A stretch of 64,000 nucleotides of DNA, taken from assembly GCA_963734595.1 (NCBI GenBank), contig CAVTHV010000016.1, forward strand, positions 1-64,000. The letters are read 5' to 3'. The translations under genes and the position numbers were made by a program. Shown piece after piece: positions 30,409 through 39,159 of this stretch (its first letter is position 1; the number at the start of each line of letters is the position of its first letter). The notes under the pieces are model-generated. The model did not search any database. It saw only the letters and a list, made by a program, of their open reading frames with translations, and was not told the origin of the DNA. Source of the stretch: CAKKQX01 sp963734595 (GTDB lineage Bacteria; Pseudomonadota; Gammaproteobacteria; Burkholderiales; SG8-41).

Positions 30409-31578
30409 ATGCACATGATCAAGAAGAAACCAAGCGTCCGGAAAAAGCGAAATCCACCCGGAAAAAGCAGCCAGGACAAGCCGCGAAGATCTGCCCGCGC
30501 CACAAAACCGGCCCCGGTGCGCGGCGCACTCGTGGTGATGCTCGACTCCAGCGGCCACGTGTTGCGCTGGAATGAAGCATTCGAAGCCGCCTGCGGCTAC
30601 AGTCCTGATGAGTTAGCCGGCAAACCCGCGCGCGACATCCTCCTGCCCGCGGTCGACGCCGGCAAATTCGCGGACATTCAGGAGCGCGTGCTCGCAGGCA
30701 AAGGCAGCGTCACATTCGAAGCGCTGCTGCACAACATCAAGGGCACACGCCGGTCGATGTTATGGAATGTATCCCAGTGGCGGGACGCGAAGGGCAAGAT
30801 CATACGGGTGTTCTGTGCGGGTATCGATATCACCAGCGAACATCGCGCCCGGGAACTGGCCGAACAGCGGCAACAGGAGTTGCTGCATATGTATCGCCTG
30901 CACAGCGCGGGAGGCCTCGCGGCCGCCATGGCGCACGAGCTGGGGCAGCCCCTCGCCGCGATCGTGGGCTACTGCGAAGCGAGCATTCAGGCGCTGAAGT
31001 CGTCGCGCCCTGATTTCGAAAAGCTGAATCGCAATCTCGGCCGCGCCGTCGCGGAATCTCACCGTGCGGCAAACATCATCCGCGAATTGCGCGGCTTTAT
31101 CCAGCAACGCAAGGTCGATTCCGAGCGCTTTGAAATAGAGGGCGTCATCGCTGCGGTGATGGAACTGACCGGACCCGAAGCGCGGCGGCGAGGCGTACGT
31201 ATCGAGACGCATGTGGAAAAAGATCTGCCGTCGGCAAAGGGACGCTTTGTACAGATCGAGCAGCTGCTGGTCAACCTGCTGAACAACGCCATCGATTCGA
31301 TTTCCGCAACCGGAGCGAAGGATGGATTGGTCAGCATCCGCGCGCAACGCGATACGGCCGAGACGGCGCGGATAAGCATAGAGGACAGCGGGCCGGGGCT
31401 GCCCACCGAAGTGGCGCGGCGGATGTTCGATCCGTTCTTCACGACCAAGACGGGCGGGCTCGGTATCGGCCTGATGATCGCCCGCTCGATCGCCGAAGCC
31501 CACGGCAGCAGGCTCTGGGCGGAGCAGGCGCCTTCCGGCGGCACGATTTTTCATTTCAACGTGCCGTTCTGGCATTGA
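30409..31578 (+). CDS. PAS-domain sensor histidine kinase (FixL-like)
   Basis: Soluble-looking kinase of about 389 residues. A basic N-terminal stretch (KKKPSVRKKRNPPGKS) is followed by a PAS domain (about 40-160, GHVLRWNEAFEAACGYSPDE). The histidine box is AAMAHELGQPLAAIVGYCEA, the form used by FixL/TtrS-type kinases, with N box LLNNAIDSIS and G boxes EDSGPGLP and GLGIGLMIARSIAE. There is no membrane helix. I cannot see the haem-binding histidine pattern of FixL, so oxygen sensing is not proven. Start uncertain: GTG 30376, ATG 30409 and ATG 30415 are all possible. Confidence 0.83.
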   Translation: MHMIKKKPSVRKKRNPPGKSSQDKPRRSARATKPAPVRGALVVMLDSSGHVLRWNEAFEAACGYSPDELAGKPARDILLPAVDAGKFADIQERVLAGKGSVTFEALLHNIKGTRRSMLWNVSQWRDAKGKIIRVFCAGIDITSEHRARELAEQRQQELLHMYRLHSAGGLAAAMAHELGQPLAAIVGYCEASIQALKSSRPDFEKLNRNLGRAVAESHRAANIIRELRGFIQQRKVDSERFEIEGVIAAVMELTGPEARRRGVRIETHVEKDLPSAKGRFVQIEQLLVNLLNNAIDSISATGAKDGLVSIRAQRDTAETARISIEDSGPGLPTEVARRMFDPFFTTKTGGLGIGLMIARSIAEAHGSRLWAEQAPSGGTIFHFNVPFWH

Positions 31579-31613
31579 TCGGGGGCAGCGCCGGGCATAT
31601 TCCGGTTCCGCGT

Positions 31614-31627
31614 TTGATTTAGATCAA
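31614..31627. promoter_or_regulatory. Perfect Fnr box before the FixJ-like regulator
   Basis: TTGATTTAGATCAA lies in the 120-base gap between the kinase and the response regulator, 72-85 bases before the regulator's ATG. It suggests the regulator has its own anaerobically controlled promoter. Confidence 0.75.
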
Positions 31628-31698
31628 CATTCAGAGCCCCTCCTCCGCGTAGTATTTTTCAAAATCGCAGGAAAAAACAGTTTAGCGAGCGCGGAGCC

Positions 31699-32373
31699 AT
31701 GAAACCCGCAGTGTTTGTGGTCGACGAAGACCCTGCCGTGCGCGACGGGCTCAAGGAAATGCTTGAAGCTCACGCGTTTAATGTGGTCGAGTTTTCCACC
31801 GCAGAGGAGTTCATCGAGCGCTACCATCCCGACTGGCCCGGCTGCCTGCTGCTGGACCTGCAATTGCCGGGGATGAGCGGAACGGATCTGCAGGAGGCGC
31901 TCCTCAAGCGGAACATCCGGATTCCCATCGTGTTTCTGACAGGCCACGGCGACATTGCAAATTCGGTGCGGGCCCTGAAGGCGGGCGCCGTGGACTTTCT
32001 TGAAAAGCCCCCGGCAAAAAACGTGCTGCTCGAACGGCTGCAGGCGGCGCTGAGTATCGACGTGGAGCGCCGCCTGGAAGACGCCGCGTGTCAGAAAGTC
32101 AGAGAGTGCTTCGCAACGCTTACCACACGCGAGCGCGAGGTCATGGCACTCGTTGTCGAGGGCCATAGCAACAAGGACATCGCGCGGCGCCTGGATATCA
32201 GCCACCGCACTGTCGAAATTCACCGTGGCCGCATTTTGCAGAAAATGGAGGCAGCCACGATTTTTGATATGGCCGAAGTCGCGCGCCGGTGCGGTCTTTT
32301 CCCCGCGCATGCCGAACTGCCTGTGCCGTCGCAACAGGAGTCGCAGCAGGGAGCAGGCGGAAACAGACTTTAG
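31699..32373 (+). CDS. FixJ/NarL-type response regulator
   Basis: 224-residue two-component regulator. The receiver domain has acidic residues in VVDEDPAV (10-11), phospho-acceptor D53 (LLLDLQLPGMSG), TGHGD and the lysine in FLEKPPAKN. The LuxR-type helix-turn-helix is at about 138-200 (LTTREREVMALVVEGHSNKD). The order and sequence match FixJ/TtrR-like regulators that act with PAS kinases. The polar C-terminal tail (SQQESQQGAGG) is short. It probably works with the kinase just upstream, and its promoter carries an Fnr box. Confidence 0.88.
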   Translation: MKPAVFVVDEDPAVRDGLKEMLEAHAFNVVEFSTAEEFIERYHPDWPGCLLLDLQLPGMSGTDLQEALLKRNIRIPIVFLTGHGDIANSVRALKAGAVDFLEKPPAKNVLLERLQAALSIDVERRLEDAACQKVRECFATLTTREREVMALVVEGHSNKDIARRLDISHRTVEIHRGRILQKMEAATIFDMAEVARRCGLFPAHAELPVPSQQESQQGAGGNRL

Positions 32374-32439
32374 CGGCAGACAGGACTTTCTTTTCAGCTT
32401 TTTGTTACACCCGTAAGGATACGTTGACCGGAACTGCCG

Positions 32440-33138
32440 ATGGTGCCCGCCAAACTCTCCGTATCACTGATGACACCGACCGAGTGCGCGCTGTGCCCCG
32501 CGCGGGACATCGGACTGTTCTCGGATCTCGTCGGCGCGGATCGCAAGCGGCTGCACGAACGCCTGCGGCACATGCATGGGCCGGCGGGAACGACGTTGTT
32601 TGCGGCGGGCGAAGCCGGACATGATTTATTCATCATCCGCGCCGGACTCGTGAAACTCATGAAATATGCCCGGGACGGCTCGGTTCGCATCGTGCGGCTG
32701 GCGCGGCCCGGCGACGTCGTCGGTCTCGGCCAGATCATCCGCAAGCAGCACGGGCACACTGCACGGGCGATGACGGCATTCGACGCGTGCCGGGTCCCGC
32801 TCGATCTGGTGTCGCACGACCTGCACCGTATCGAAGGGCTTGAGCGCAAGCTGTTTCACCAATGGCAGACGGCGATCGAAGCGGCAGATACTTTCCTGAC
32901 CGAACTGTCGACCGGGACGGCGCACGAGCGGGTTGCACGCCTGCTGCTTTATCTGCTCAGTACTTCCGACCAACCGCTATGCCCGGCGATCAGCCGCGAG
33001 GAAATGGGCGAACTGCTGGGCATCACGACCGAAACCGCGAGCCGCGTGATCGCGGAGTTCAAGCGGTCTGGCATCATTTCGGAATCGGACGAACTGTTTC
33101 ATTGCGAAATCGAGCGACTGGAGCAGGCAGCCGGATAG
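32440..33138 (+). CDS. Crp/Fnr-family regulator (FixK/Dnr-like)
   Basis: 232-residue regulator with an N-terminal cyclic-nucleotide-like domain (FAAGEAGHDLFIIRAGLVKL, RPGDVVGLGQII) and a C-terminal helix-turn-helix (ISREEMGELLGITTETASRV). The recognition segment ETASRVIAEFKRSG has E..SR contacts, so TTGAT-like sites are expected. Only CALC (C16, C19) resembles an Fnr cluster motif; the third N-terminal cysteine is missing, so a [4Fe-4S] cluster is doubtful. Together with the PAS kinase and FixJ-like regulator it recalls a FixL-FixJ-FixK cascade. Confidence 0.85.
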   Translation: MVPAKLSVSLMTPTECALCPARDIGLFSDLVGADRKRLHERLRHMHGPAGTTLFAAGEAGHDLFIIRAGLVKLMKYARDGSVRIVRLARPGDVVGLGQIIRKQHGHTARAMTAFDACRVPLDLVSHDLHRIEGLERKLFHQWQTAIEAADTFLTELSTGTAHERVARLLLYLLSTSDQPLCPAISREEMGELLGITTETASRVIAEFKRSGIISESDELFHCEIERLEQAAG

Positions 33139-33153
33139 TCGATCAGATAAAGT

Positions 33154-33173
33154 TTGTTGCTGGAATGCAACAA
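33154..33173. promoter_or_regulatory. Palindrome upstream of the outer-membrane barrel gene
   Basis: TTGTTGC and GCAACAA form a perfect 7-bp inverted repeat with a 6-base centre, 137-156 bases before the barrel gene and just after the Crp/Fnr regulator. It could be an operator or a weak terminator stem; no T-run follows. Confidence 0.35.
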
Positions 33174-33309
33174 AATCGGTGCCAGACGCCATTTATCGGG
33201 CCTCGCACTATGATTTTATTGGAAATTTTGTCAGAATTCGCCAGTAGGGTTAATATCTGGCAACAAGAATTATTGGCGCAACAAAAACAAACAGGCTATT
33301 AGACAAACA

Positions 33310-34713
33310 ATGAACACGACCAAAACCCGCCAGCGCTTGCTACCCGCTTTGCCGTTAATGGTTGCGGCTATCGCCTTTTCCGGCTTGGCAGCGGCGCAGG
33401 ACAAGCCGGTTATGGTTCCGGGCAGCGGCCAAGTTTACGAGCGCCCGTCCGAGGGTCCGGAAGGAACCCCGCCCTCGACCGGTCCCGCGCCAAGCCGCGC
33501 GGTCCGCCCCAGCACCCCGACCCAGGAGACCGACGCAGGGTCCGGCAAGCCGTTTCAGGTCGGGTCGTTCCTGCTCTATCCCGAACTCGCCGCGAACTGG
33601 ATGTACGATTCGAACGTGTTCTACACGAACCGTCCCATCAGCGACCACGCAATGCTTTTTACGGCGTCGGCGTCGCTTCAGTCCAATTGGAACCGGCACG
33701 CGCTCAATTTCTCCGCGTCCGCCGATATCACGCGCTACTCGCAATACTCGATCGAGGACTCGACGGACTGGCGCGTCGCGGCCGAAGGACGCTACGACAT
33801 CAATCCCGATACCAATGTGTATGGCGGTCTTCACCATGGAAGAGAACATCAGGACCGTGAATCGCCGGATTTCCGCAATGGCATTCAACCCACGATCTAC
33901 ACCCAGGACCGCGCGTATGGCGGATTTTTCCGCCAATTCGACCGTATTTCACTGCGCGTTGCGGGAACCGCGCAGCACCTGAACTACGACGACGTCCCCT
34001 TTATCCCGGGCAGCGGCATCCCGCAAATGATCAACAACGATGACCGGGACCGCCATCAGTACACCGGAGGCATACGGTTGGGTTATGAATTGTCGGCACG
34101 ACTCGAACCCTACGTGCAATTCGCGCTGGATAACCGCCGATACGACAACACGCCGGACGACGTGGGGGTTTTCCGGAATTCAAACGGCCGCAGATTCCTC
34201 GGCGGATTGCGCTGGAACGTTCCCAAAAAACTGAAACTCGATGCGTTTGCCGGGTATATGAATCAGGATTATGACGACCCGCGCCTGCAGAGCGTGAGCA
34301 CGCCGGCATTCGGAGGCTCCCTGCTGTGGGCAGCGACAGACAAACTAAGAATATCGGCCCTGGTGGATCGCACCATCGAGGAGAGCACGCTCACCCAGAC
34401 CCTGAGCGACGTCCCGCTGGTGGTGCTCGCAGCCTCCAGTTACACCAATACCTATGCATCGACCGGCGCCAACTATCGGCTGACCAACGCGTGGAGTCTG
34501 CAGGGAAATCTGTCTTATTCCGAAGCCAGCTACAACGGCCTGGACCGTACCGATGACTATTATGGCGCCGGCGCCGGCGTCGTATACCGCGTGGCGAAGG
34601 ACTTTTACGTGGACGTCAATTACGGCTACCGGAACCTGCATTCGAGTTCCCCCAACGAGAATTTCATCAAGCGCCAGACCTTCATCGGGCTGACGTTCCC
34701 GCTCTCGCTCTAG
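33310..34713 (+). CDS. Outer-membrane beta-barrel protein (BBP2-type)
   Basis: 467 residues. A signal peptide ends about AAAQDK, followed by a proline-rich linker (EGPEGTPPSTGPAPSRAVRP). A beta-barrel domain then begins FLLYPELAANWMYDSNVFYT and ends with an aromatic/hydrophobic strand, RQTFIGLTFPLSL, as outer-membrane proteins do. The pattern NWMYDSNVFYT and repeated alternating strands fit the putative beta-barrel porin 2 family, often found with exopolysaccharide genes. No polysaccharide genes are nearby. It is convergent with the cluster of secreted Gly-rich proteins on the other strand. Confidence 0.75.
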   Translation: MNTTKTRQRLLPALPLMVAAIAFSGLAAAQDKPVMVPGSGQVYERPSEGPEGTPPSTGPAPSRAVRPSTPTQETDAGSGKPFQVGSFLLYPELAANWMYDSNVFYTNRPISDHAMLFTASASLQSNWNRHALNFSASADITRYSQYSIEDSTDWRVAAEGRYDINPDTNVYGGLHHGREHQDRESPDFRNGIQPTIYTQDRAYGGFFRQFDRISLRVAGTAQHLNYDDVPFIPGSGIPQMINNDDRDRHQYTGGIRLGYELSARLEPYVQFALDNRRYDNTPDDVGVFRNSNGRRFLGGLRWNVPKKLKLDAFAGYMNQDYDDPRLQSVSTPAFGGSLLWAATDKLRISALVDRTIEESTLTQTLSDVPLVVLAASSYTNTYASTGANYRLTNAWSLQGNLSYSEASYNGLDRTDDYYGAGAGVVYRVAKDFYVDVNYGYRNLHSSSPNENFIKRQTFIGLTFPLSL

Positions 34714-35045
34714 GGCGGAATCCGAAACGAGCCAATAGGCAGTTCACGGAAAGCGGCCCGGGCTCGAATGTTTTCCTGAGAGACGAGCGGCCGCAAATCT
34801 AGCGGAAGTGGAGATCGCCACCTGCCCGGGTGGCTTGGGGCCTGCATTCGGCCAGCGCTCTGCGACAAACGCCTGAAGTGCCTTCCTACCGATGTGCAGC
34901 GAGATCGCAGAGACCCGGCGGAGCCCACTCGTTTCGATACTTCCGGGAGATCCAATGGCAAGCCATCGGGCACTGCTTTTGTTACGCGGCCACCATGGTA
35001 TCCCGGCCGGGAGCTTGTCGTTGCGCGCGGTCCGGCCGTAGCTGG
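34714..35045. other. Intergenic stretch between convergent genes
   Basis: No convincing gene. The minus-strand ORF 34710-34973 has no recognisable content. The stretch ends in the hairpin at 34999-35075, which could serve as a terminator for the minus-strand cluster. Confidence 0.45.
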
Positions 35046-35075
35046 TTATGGGCCGCCGAAGCTCCCGGCGGGATA
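34999..35075. terminator. Large inverted repeat at the end of the secreted-protein cluster
   Basis: TATCCCGGCCGGGAGCTT (34999-35016) pairs with AAGCTCCCGGCGGGATA (35059-35075) across a 42-base loop. The right arm lies inside the end of the small Gly-rich gene. It may block transcription from one or both sides. Confidence 0.45.
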
Positions 35076-35285
35076 ACCTGAGGCGGGGTTGCCGACCCCG
35101 GCCGCTCCTCCACGGCCTGCCCCGTTAACATCCCCACCCACTGTGCCTTGTAAAGGCATCGCGCCGCCTTTTGCTTTCATGGCGACGCCGGGGCGGTAGA
35201 TGCTGAGAACAGGGTTGCCACCGCGCGTCGCGCAATCCACGCCGCCAACCCTCTTCGCATCGTACCGCCCATCTTTGCTGCTCAT
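35046..35285 (-). CDS. Small Gly-rich protein of unknown function
   Basis: Unrecognised. Starting at the internal ATG (MSSKDGRYDAKRVGGVDC) it has about 79 residues and no signal peptide. The C-terminal half is glycine-rich (GGDVNGAGRGGAAGVGNP). It lies 11 bases after the stop of the larger secreted protein gene on the same strand, so it is probably its operon partner. Codon use is similar to neighbours. Could be a non-coding tail, but the close spacing supports a gene. Confidence 0.45.
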   Translation of the reverse strand: MSSKDGRYDAKRVGGVDCATRGGNPVLSIYRPGVAMKAKGGAMPLQGTVGGDVNGAGRGGAAGVGNPASGYPAGSFGGP

Positions 35286-35296
35286 GGCAAACTCCA

Positions 35297-36282
35297 CTAC
35301 TTGAGCGCGACCCGTTGGTTCTCGGCCGCCTGCGCAATTTGCTCGGCTTGCGCGTTGCTGACTGGCACACAGAGACGCGCGCCCACCGATTTGACCTTGT
35401 CAGCCGAAACGGGGCCTTTCGCAACCAGCGCGACATAGAGGCCGGCAGTCGTCAGGTCGGGCGACGATTGCAGCATCTCTTGCTGAAAGGTGGCGAGCAA
35501 ATGCGGATTGGCTCCGGGATTCTCCATTGTCGCGGTCGGGTCGAGCAACGCCTGCGCAGAAGCGATCCGGTTGACGTTTGCCCCGGAGAATCGTTGCCCC
35601 GCTGTCGTGCCGCCACTGTCCATGTCGTCGCAGCGCCCGGCGCTCTGCAGCGTCGTGCGCACGTTCACGCTTGCACCGCCGCCGGCACCACTCGGAACCA
35701 GGTCTGTAGTTGCAACGGACGTAGGATCTGTGGTCTTTGTGGGATCCGTAGTATCGGTCGGATCGGTCGGATCAGTCGGATCATCCGCAAGCGACCGGCC
35801 ACCCCAATAACGAAACGCGTCACGAAATTGGGGCGAGCCGTAGCGCCCGACGCCTTCCGGTACCAGGGCAGTCGAACTCGCTCCGTGGCCGCCAGTGAAA
35901 CGCCGCCCGCCAACGTCATGCTCAGTCGCCCCTCCCTGATGCTCCCCTGCAGCATGGCCTTCGTGCCCTTTTTTCAATCCGTGGCCCTTGTTTTCAGCGC
36001 CCGGCACTTCGCCACCGCCGCTGTGCCCGCCGCCCTTGCCACCGCTGTGTCCGCCGCCGGACTCCCCACCACTGGTGTGTCCGCCGCCGGTGTCCTTTTC
36101 ACCGCCCTTGCCGCCGGTGTGTCCGCCACCGCTGTCCTTTTCACGCCACCGCTTTCTGCAGCGACGGCGCCCAGAATCCAGTTACCGCCAAAATCAGAGA
36201 GTCGCGTCTTGACCGCGCCTCCGCTCACAGTGAGGAGCATTACTGCTGCCGCTATAACCGACAGCCTAAGATTCGCGCTCAT
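35297..36282 (-). CDS. Secreted Gly/His-rich protein with DPT repeats, one frameshift
   Basis: Unrecognised. ATG 36282 has GGAGG six bases upstream and begins MSANLRLSVIAAAVMLLTVS, a signal peptide. After a one-base deletion near 36144 the reading continues through a low-complexity region of GGGH, GGKGG and EKD units (for example SGGESGGGHSGGKGGGH). It then reaches a His-rich part (GHGLKKGHEGHAAGEH), a DPTDPTDPT run and a folded-looking C-terminal domain (IASAQALLDPTATMENPG to ENQRVALK). About 328 residues. The low-complexity part could bind metal or act as a flexible linker. Same strand and orientation as the other secreted protein upstream. Confidence 0.55.
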
Positions 36283-36437
36283 ATCTGCCTCCATCATTAA
36301 AACCCGGGTCTGTTTTCAATCGATGCCTGTCCTGACGATCTTCTCCGGTTGCCCCCGGCGGCGACCCGGGCCGCCAGGGACAAACCTTGCTATCTCGGCA
36401 TTCAGGGATAGGCGTCCGCCCATCCCCTGCGTGCCGG

Positions 36438-37346
36438 TCACAGGCCTTCGTGCACTTCGTAGACCGCAGTGCGCACCACTTCCGCCGGTACCGCAACCGC
36501 CGTATCCTGCGCTGCGTCAGGATTCCAGACTGCACTCGGATCGTCGGGATTCGGTGCGGTGCTGCCGGCTTCGGACGGAAACGCCATAATCACGTCGACC
36601 GCGTGAACCGTGGCATCCGTGACTGGCTTCGTCTTGTCCGCTGCCTGCGCGATGAACAGCGCAGCCGCCAGATTGCGGTCGGCATCCGACACGCTCCACA
36701 CGACGGTACCGTCCACATCCTTGATCGTGCCCGTCGTCAGAATCGACTTGTAGAAAGCCAGATTCGCAAGCGGCGAGTCGATACGCACGGTCGTCGGATC
36801 CGCCAACAGCGCTTTGAGGCCGCCAGTCGGAGGGGCCGAGTTCTTGAGAATCGCCAGCGCAGCGTCCAGGAACGCGACGTTGTACGTGCCGTCAGGCAGC
36901 TTGAGCTCGGCCACGGCGTTGGCCAGCGAGCGATCCAGCACCTGTGCCGGCGCGCGGGCAACGTTCATACGCCCGATGTCGGTCAGTTCCTGGCTTGCCC
37001 AAGCCGGCTGACCACCCGAGGTACCGGCCGCAGGCTTCGATCCGTCTCCGCCGAAGCGCGGTCCTTTGGCGTCGCTATCGGCGCTTGGCCCGCCCTGGCC
37101 GCTGCCGCTGCCCTTGCCGGCGCCGCCAATTTCACTTACCGATCCACCTTGGCCCTTCATCCCCGTACCCGCCGCTTTTCCACCTTGCATTTTTCCTTTG
37201 CCGTCGGTCGAGTCAGCGGCATACACAACACCGACTGCCGATGAGCCACCAGTCCCCAGATCCGCCACCACCGGCACTGCGAAGTACCCGAAGGTCAACG
37301 CCAATGCCAAGACGACAGGCTTCAATGTAAATTTAATCGCGCGCAT
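36438..37346 (-). CDS. Secreted Gly-rich protein of unknown function
   Basis: Unrecognised. ATG 37346 gives about 302 residues starting with a signal peptide (MRAIKFTLKPVVLALALTFG). The first third is Gly/Lys-rich low complexity (KGKMQGGKAAGTGMKGQGGS). The rest looks like a folded domain (GRMNVARAPAQVLDRSLANA to AVYEVHEGL). This protein and the one downstream share the design: signal, Gly-rich part, folded C-terminal domain with Ala/Asp-rich helices. Its upstream region carries a 16-bp perfect palindrome at 37470-37485, also found before another secreted gene at 39159. Confidence 0.6.
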   Translation of the reverse strand: MRAIKFTLKPVVLALALTFGYFAVPVVADLGTGGSSAVGVVYAADSTDGKGKMQGGKAAGTGMKGQGGSVSEIGGAGKGSGSGQGGPSADSDAKGPRFGGDGSKPAAGTSGGQPAWASQELTDIGRMNVARAPAQVLDRSLANAVAELKLPDGTYNVAFLDAALAILKNSAPPTGGLKALLADPTTVRIDSPLANLAFYKSILTTGTIKDVDGTVVWSVSDADRNLAAALFIAQAADKTKPVTDATVHAVDVIMAFPSEAGSTAPNPDDPSAVWNPDAAQDTAVAVPAEVVRTAVYEVHEGL

Positions 37347-37469
37347 TTTAGTCTCCGTTCGATCGTTTAGAAAACCGCTCCTTAACCAGCGTGGAGCGCA
37401 ATCCGCGCCGCGGAAAATTTGCAACCGTGACGCTTGCACAAACGATACGGCAGAGCCCGGTACGAAATC

Positions 37470-37485
37470 ATTGCGAATTCGCAAT
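37470..37485. promoter_or_regulatory. Palindromic operator candidate, copy 1
   Basis: ATTGCGAATTCGCAAT is a perfect 16-bp palindrome, 124-139 bases before the gene starting at 37346. Surrounding sequence (AAATCATTG before it; CGTACG motifs after it) recurs at 39260-39320. Confidence 0.5.
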
Positions 37486-37636
37486 TACAGACGTACGGTC
37501 GAGCGCGTACGTAATTGCACTTATTGATTGCCGGTGCCATTCGTTTTATTTGTTGAGCACGAGCCGGACCCGCGACGATGTGCGACAGACGGTGCCATCA
37601 CAACCACGGGACTTGCGGCGACTTCAGGAGCGCGAA

Positions 37637-37798
37637 ATGACGTTCGTCAAGGGCAAAGCAGCTGCATGGAACAGAACCGTCAACCAGCTCACAACCAACG
37701 ACGACATGCGCGAGCGGCACATGGCATTCACGTGTTTGCGCCCAAGGCTGCATGTGTTCGAACAGCGCCATGGAATTTTCACCGTTGAGCCCGAATAG
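37637..37798 (+). CDS. Possible small protein (53 residues)
   Basis: Unrecognised. AGGAG lies seven bases before ATG 37637, a good ribosome site. The product MTFVKGKAAAWNRTVNQLTT and onward is basic and His-containing (RERHMAFTCLRPRLHVFEQRH), with no signal or helix. It ends 11 bases before the next plus-strand small gene. Support is limited to the ribosome site and spacing. Confidence 0.35.
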   Translation: MTFVKGKAAAWNRTVNQLTTNDDMRERHMAFTCLRPRLHVFEQRHGIFTVEPE

Positions 37799-37809
37799 CA
37801 GATGCAATC

Positions 37810-38058
37810 ATGCTGTCGATAGACACCAGACTGCCGGACACGATGCTGAAGGAGTTGATCCGGCAACATTGCGGCGACTACGGAAAAGTCGATGCGGTTT
37901 TCATTTTGCGGCAACCGGCGCCGCACCACGAAGCGGTTTACGCCCTCGTGAAGATGGCGACCACAGATTCGGTTCTCGCCGTAAGACGCTCGTTCGGTGA
38001 CATGATGTACGGAGACACCTCGGTTTATATCGGATTGACGCGAGACCGGTTCCACTAA
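37810..38058 (+). CDS. Small protein of unknown function
   Basis: Unrecognised, 82 residues: MLSIDTRLPDTMLKELIRQH followed by alternating strand-like segments (KVDAVFILRQPAPHHEAVYA, LVKMATTDSVLAVRRSFGD). The order of strands and helices is reminiscent of an RRM-like alpha/beta fold, but I cannot identify conserved RNA-binding residues. Codon use resembles genuine genes. It is transcribed opposite to the secreted-protein genes on either side. Confidence 0.45.
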   Translation: MLSIDTRLPDTMLKELIRQHCGDYGKVDAVFILRQPAPHHEAVYALVKMATTDSVLAVRRSFGDMMYGDTSVYIGLTRDRFH

Positions 38059-38147
38059 ACGGCGGCCGATCACGAACGGCGCCCCATTTCCTTTGACATG
38101 ATTTCCAACAGGCCGGGAAAAACGAGAAACGGCCCAGGCGGCCAATC

Positions 38148-38740
38148 ATGGCCGCAGGGCCGCGAATCGAAAGTGCTGATGTTGCCGGCCGGGCTCTACC
38201 CGTCTCCGGCAGCGGCGATCTGATCGGGACCGCCGCTCCTGGCTATTGCAGGGTCAGCGCTCAACGGCCGCCACCGCCGCCTCCACCCCCACCTCCACTC
38301 CACCGCCGGCGCCACCACCTGCGCCACCGCTAGCGCCGCCGCCCATTCCGGACCCAGGCCCCATTAGGGGGTCGCGGTCCTTGGTTTGGAGGCGGTCCTG
38401 ATCACGCGTGCGGTCCTGATCGGGCGCACGATCCTGATCCAACGTGCGATCCTGATCACGCGTGCGGTCCCGGTCCTGATCCGCGGCGAAACTGGTGACT
38501 GATGCCGGGCCTGACAGGCCGATTGCAACCACGGCTGCGAGTATGCGCTTCAACATGATGATCTCCTTCGAAAGGACTTCGTTAACCACACCTGGGAAAA
38601 TACCGACCACCGCCAGATTCAAAGCTGGTCCCCGCGACCAACCATGGCCGCAGGGCCGCGGATCGAAAATATTGATGTTGCCGGCCGGGCTCTACCCGCC
38701 TCCGTCAGCGGCGATCCGAGCCGGACCGCCGCTCCTGGAT
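38148..38740. repeat. Tandem duplication: homologous non-coding blocks 38148-38240 and 38644-38740
   Basis: ATGGCCGCAGGGCCGCG followed by ATCGAAA, TTGATGTTGCCGGCCGGGCT and AGCGGCGATC occurs twice, 496 bases apart, each time just downstream of one of two paralogous secreted-protein genes. This marks a tandem duplication of about 500 bases. Confidence 0.75.
38254..38556 (-). CDS. Secreted DQDRT-repeat protein, truncated paralogue
   Basis: Unrecognised. ATG 38556 with AAGGAG upstream; signal peptide MLKRILAAVVAIGLSGPASV. The mature part is a run of five-to-six-residue units (DQDRT, DQDRA, RTRDQDR), then a Gly-rich tail. About 100 residues. It is a paralogue of the adjacent gene at 38758-39159: the signal peptide, the DQDRLQT(K/Q)DRD stretch and the flanking DNA match. 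The charged helical middle domain of that paralogue is missing here, while the DQDRT units are expanded. Confidence 0.6.
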   Translation of the reverse strand: MLKRILAAVVAIGLSGPASVTSFAADQDRDRTRDQDRTLDQDRAPDQDRTRDQDRLQTKDRDPLMGPGSGMGGGASGGAGGGAGGGVEVGVEAAVAAVER

Positions 38741-38757
38741 ACTTAAAGCGCCCGCGG

Positions 38758-39159
38758 TCAACGGCCACGACCGCCGCCGCCACCGCCACCGCCACCGCCA
38801 CCACCCATTCCGGAGCCCATCCCCGAGCCCATTCCGGGTCCCGGTCCGGCGCCCCCTCTGCTGGAAGGCGGATCATCCGGCAGCGAGACACCGCGCTCGC
38901 GTGCACGCACCTTCATGCGTTCGTGATGTTCAGAACGAATGCGCTCCCGATCCTGCTCCGTCTTCGCGCTGCGCATCCTGTCCCGGTACTGATCGCGTTC
39001 ACGATCGGTCATGAGTTGGGACCCATATATGTGGTCGCGGTCCTGGGTTTGAAGCCGGTCCTGGTCGCGCGTGCGGTCCTGATCCGCGGCCAGGCAGGTG
39101 AGTGACGCCGGGCCGAACAGGCCAATTACAACGACGGCTGCGAATACGTTTCGTAACAT
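38758..39159 (-). CDS. Secreted protein with charged helical domain and Gly-rich tail
   Basis: Unrecognised. ATG 39159 with AAGGAG upstream; signal peptide MLRNVFAAVVVIGLFGPASL. After AADQDRTRDQDRLQTQDRD there is a charged helical region (MTDRERDQYRDRMRSAKTEQ, then RIRSEHHERMKVRARERG), then PDDPPSSRG and a tail with twelve consecutive glycines. About 133 residues. The charged helix resembles small periplasmic proteins of unknown function common in betaproteobacteria. The full-length member of the duplicated pair. Confidence 0.65.
   Translation of the reverse strand: MLRNVFAAVVVIGLFGPASLTCLAADQDRTRDQDRLQTQDRDHIYGSQLMTDRERDQYRDRMRSAKTEQDRERIRSEHHERMKVRARERGVSLPDDPPSSRGGAGPGPGMGSGMGSGMGGGGGGGGGGGGRGR

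Noticed and set aside
34800..35045. Cyclic-di-GMP (GEMM) riboswitch near the barrel gene
   Set aside because: Structured and GC-rich, but lacks the conserved GEMM core and is downstream of the stop codon.
37391..37798. 135-codon ORF starting at 37391
   Set aside because: Its first two thirds overlap the palindrome/promoter region and have no coding character; only the part from 37637 has a ribosome site.
38380..38480. Repeats in the DQDRT gene as a CRISPR array
   Set aside because: They are in-frame coding repeats of 15-18 bases inside a gene with a signal peptide and ribosome site.
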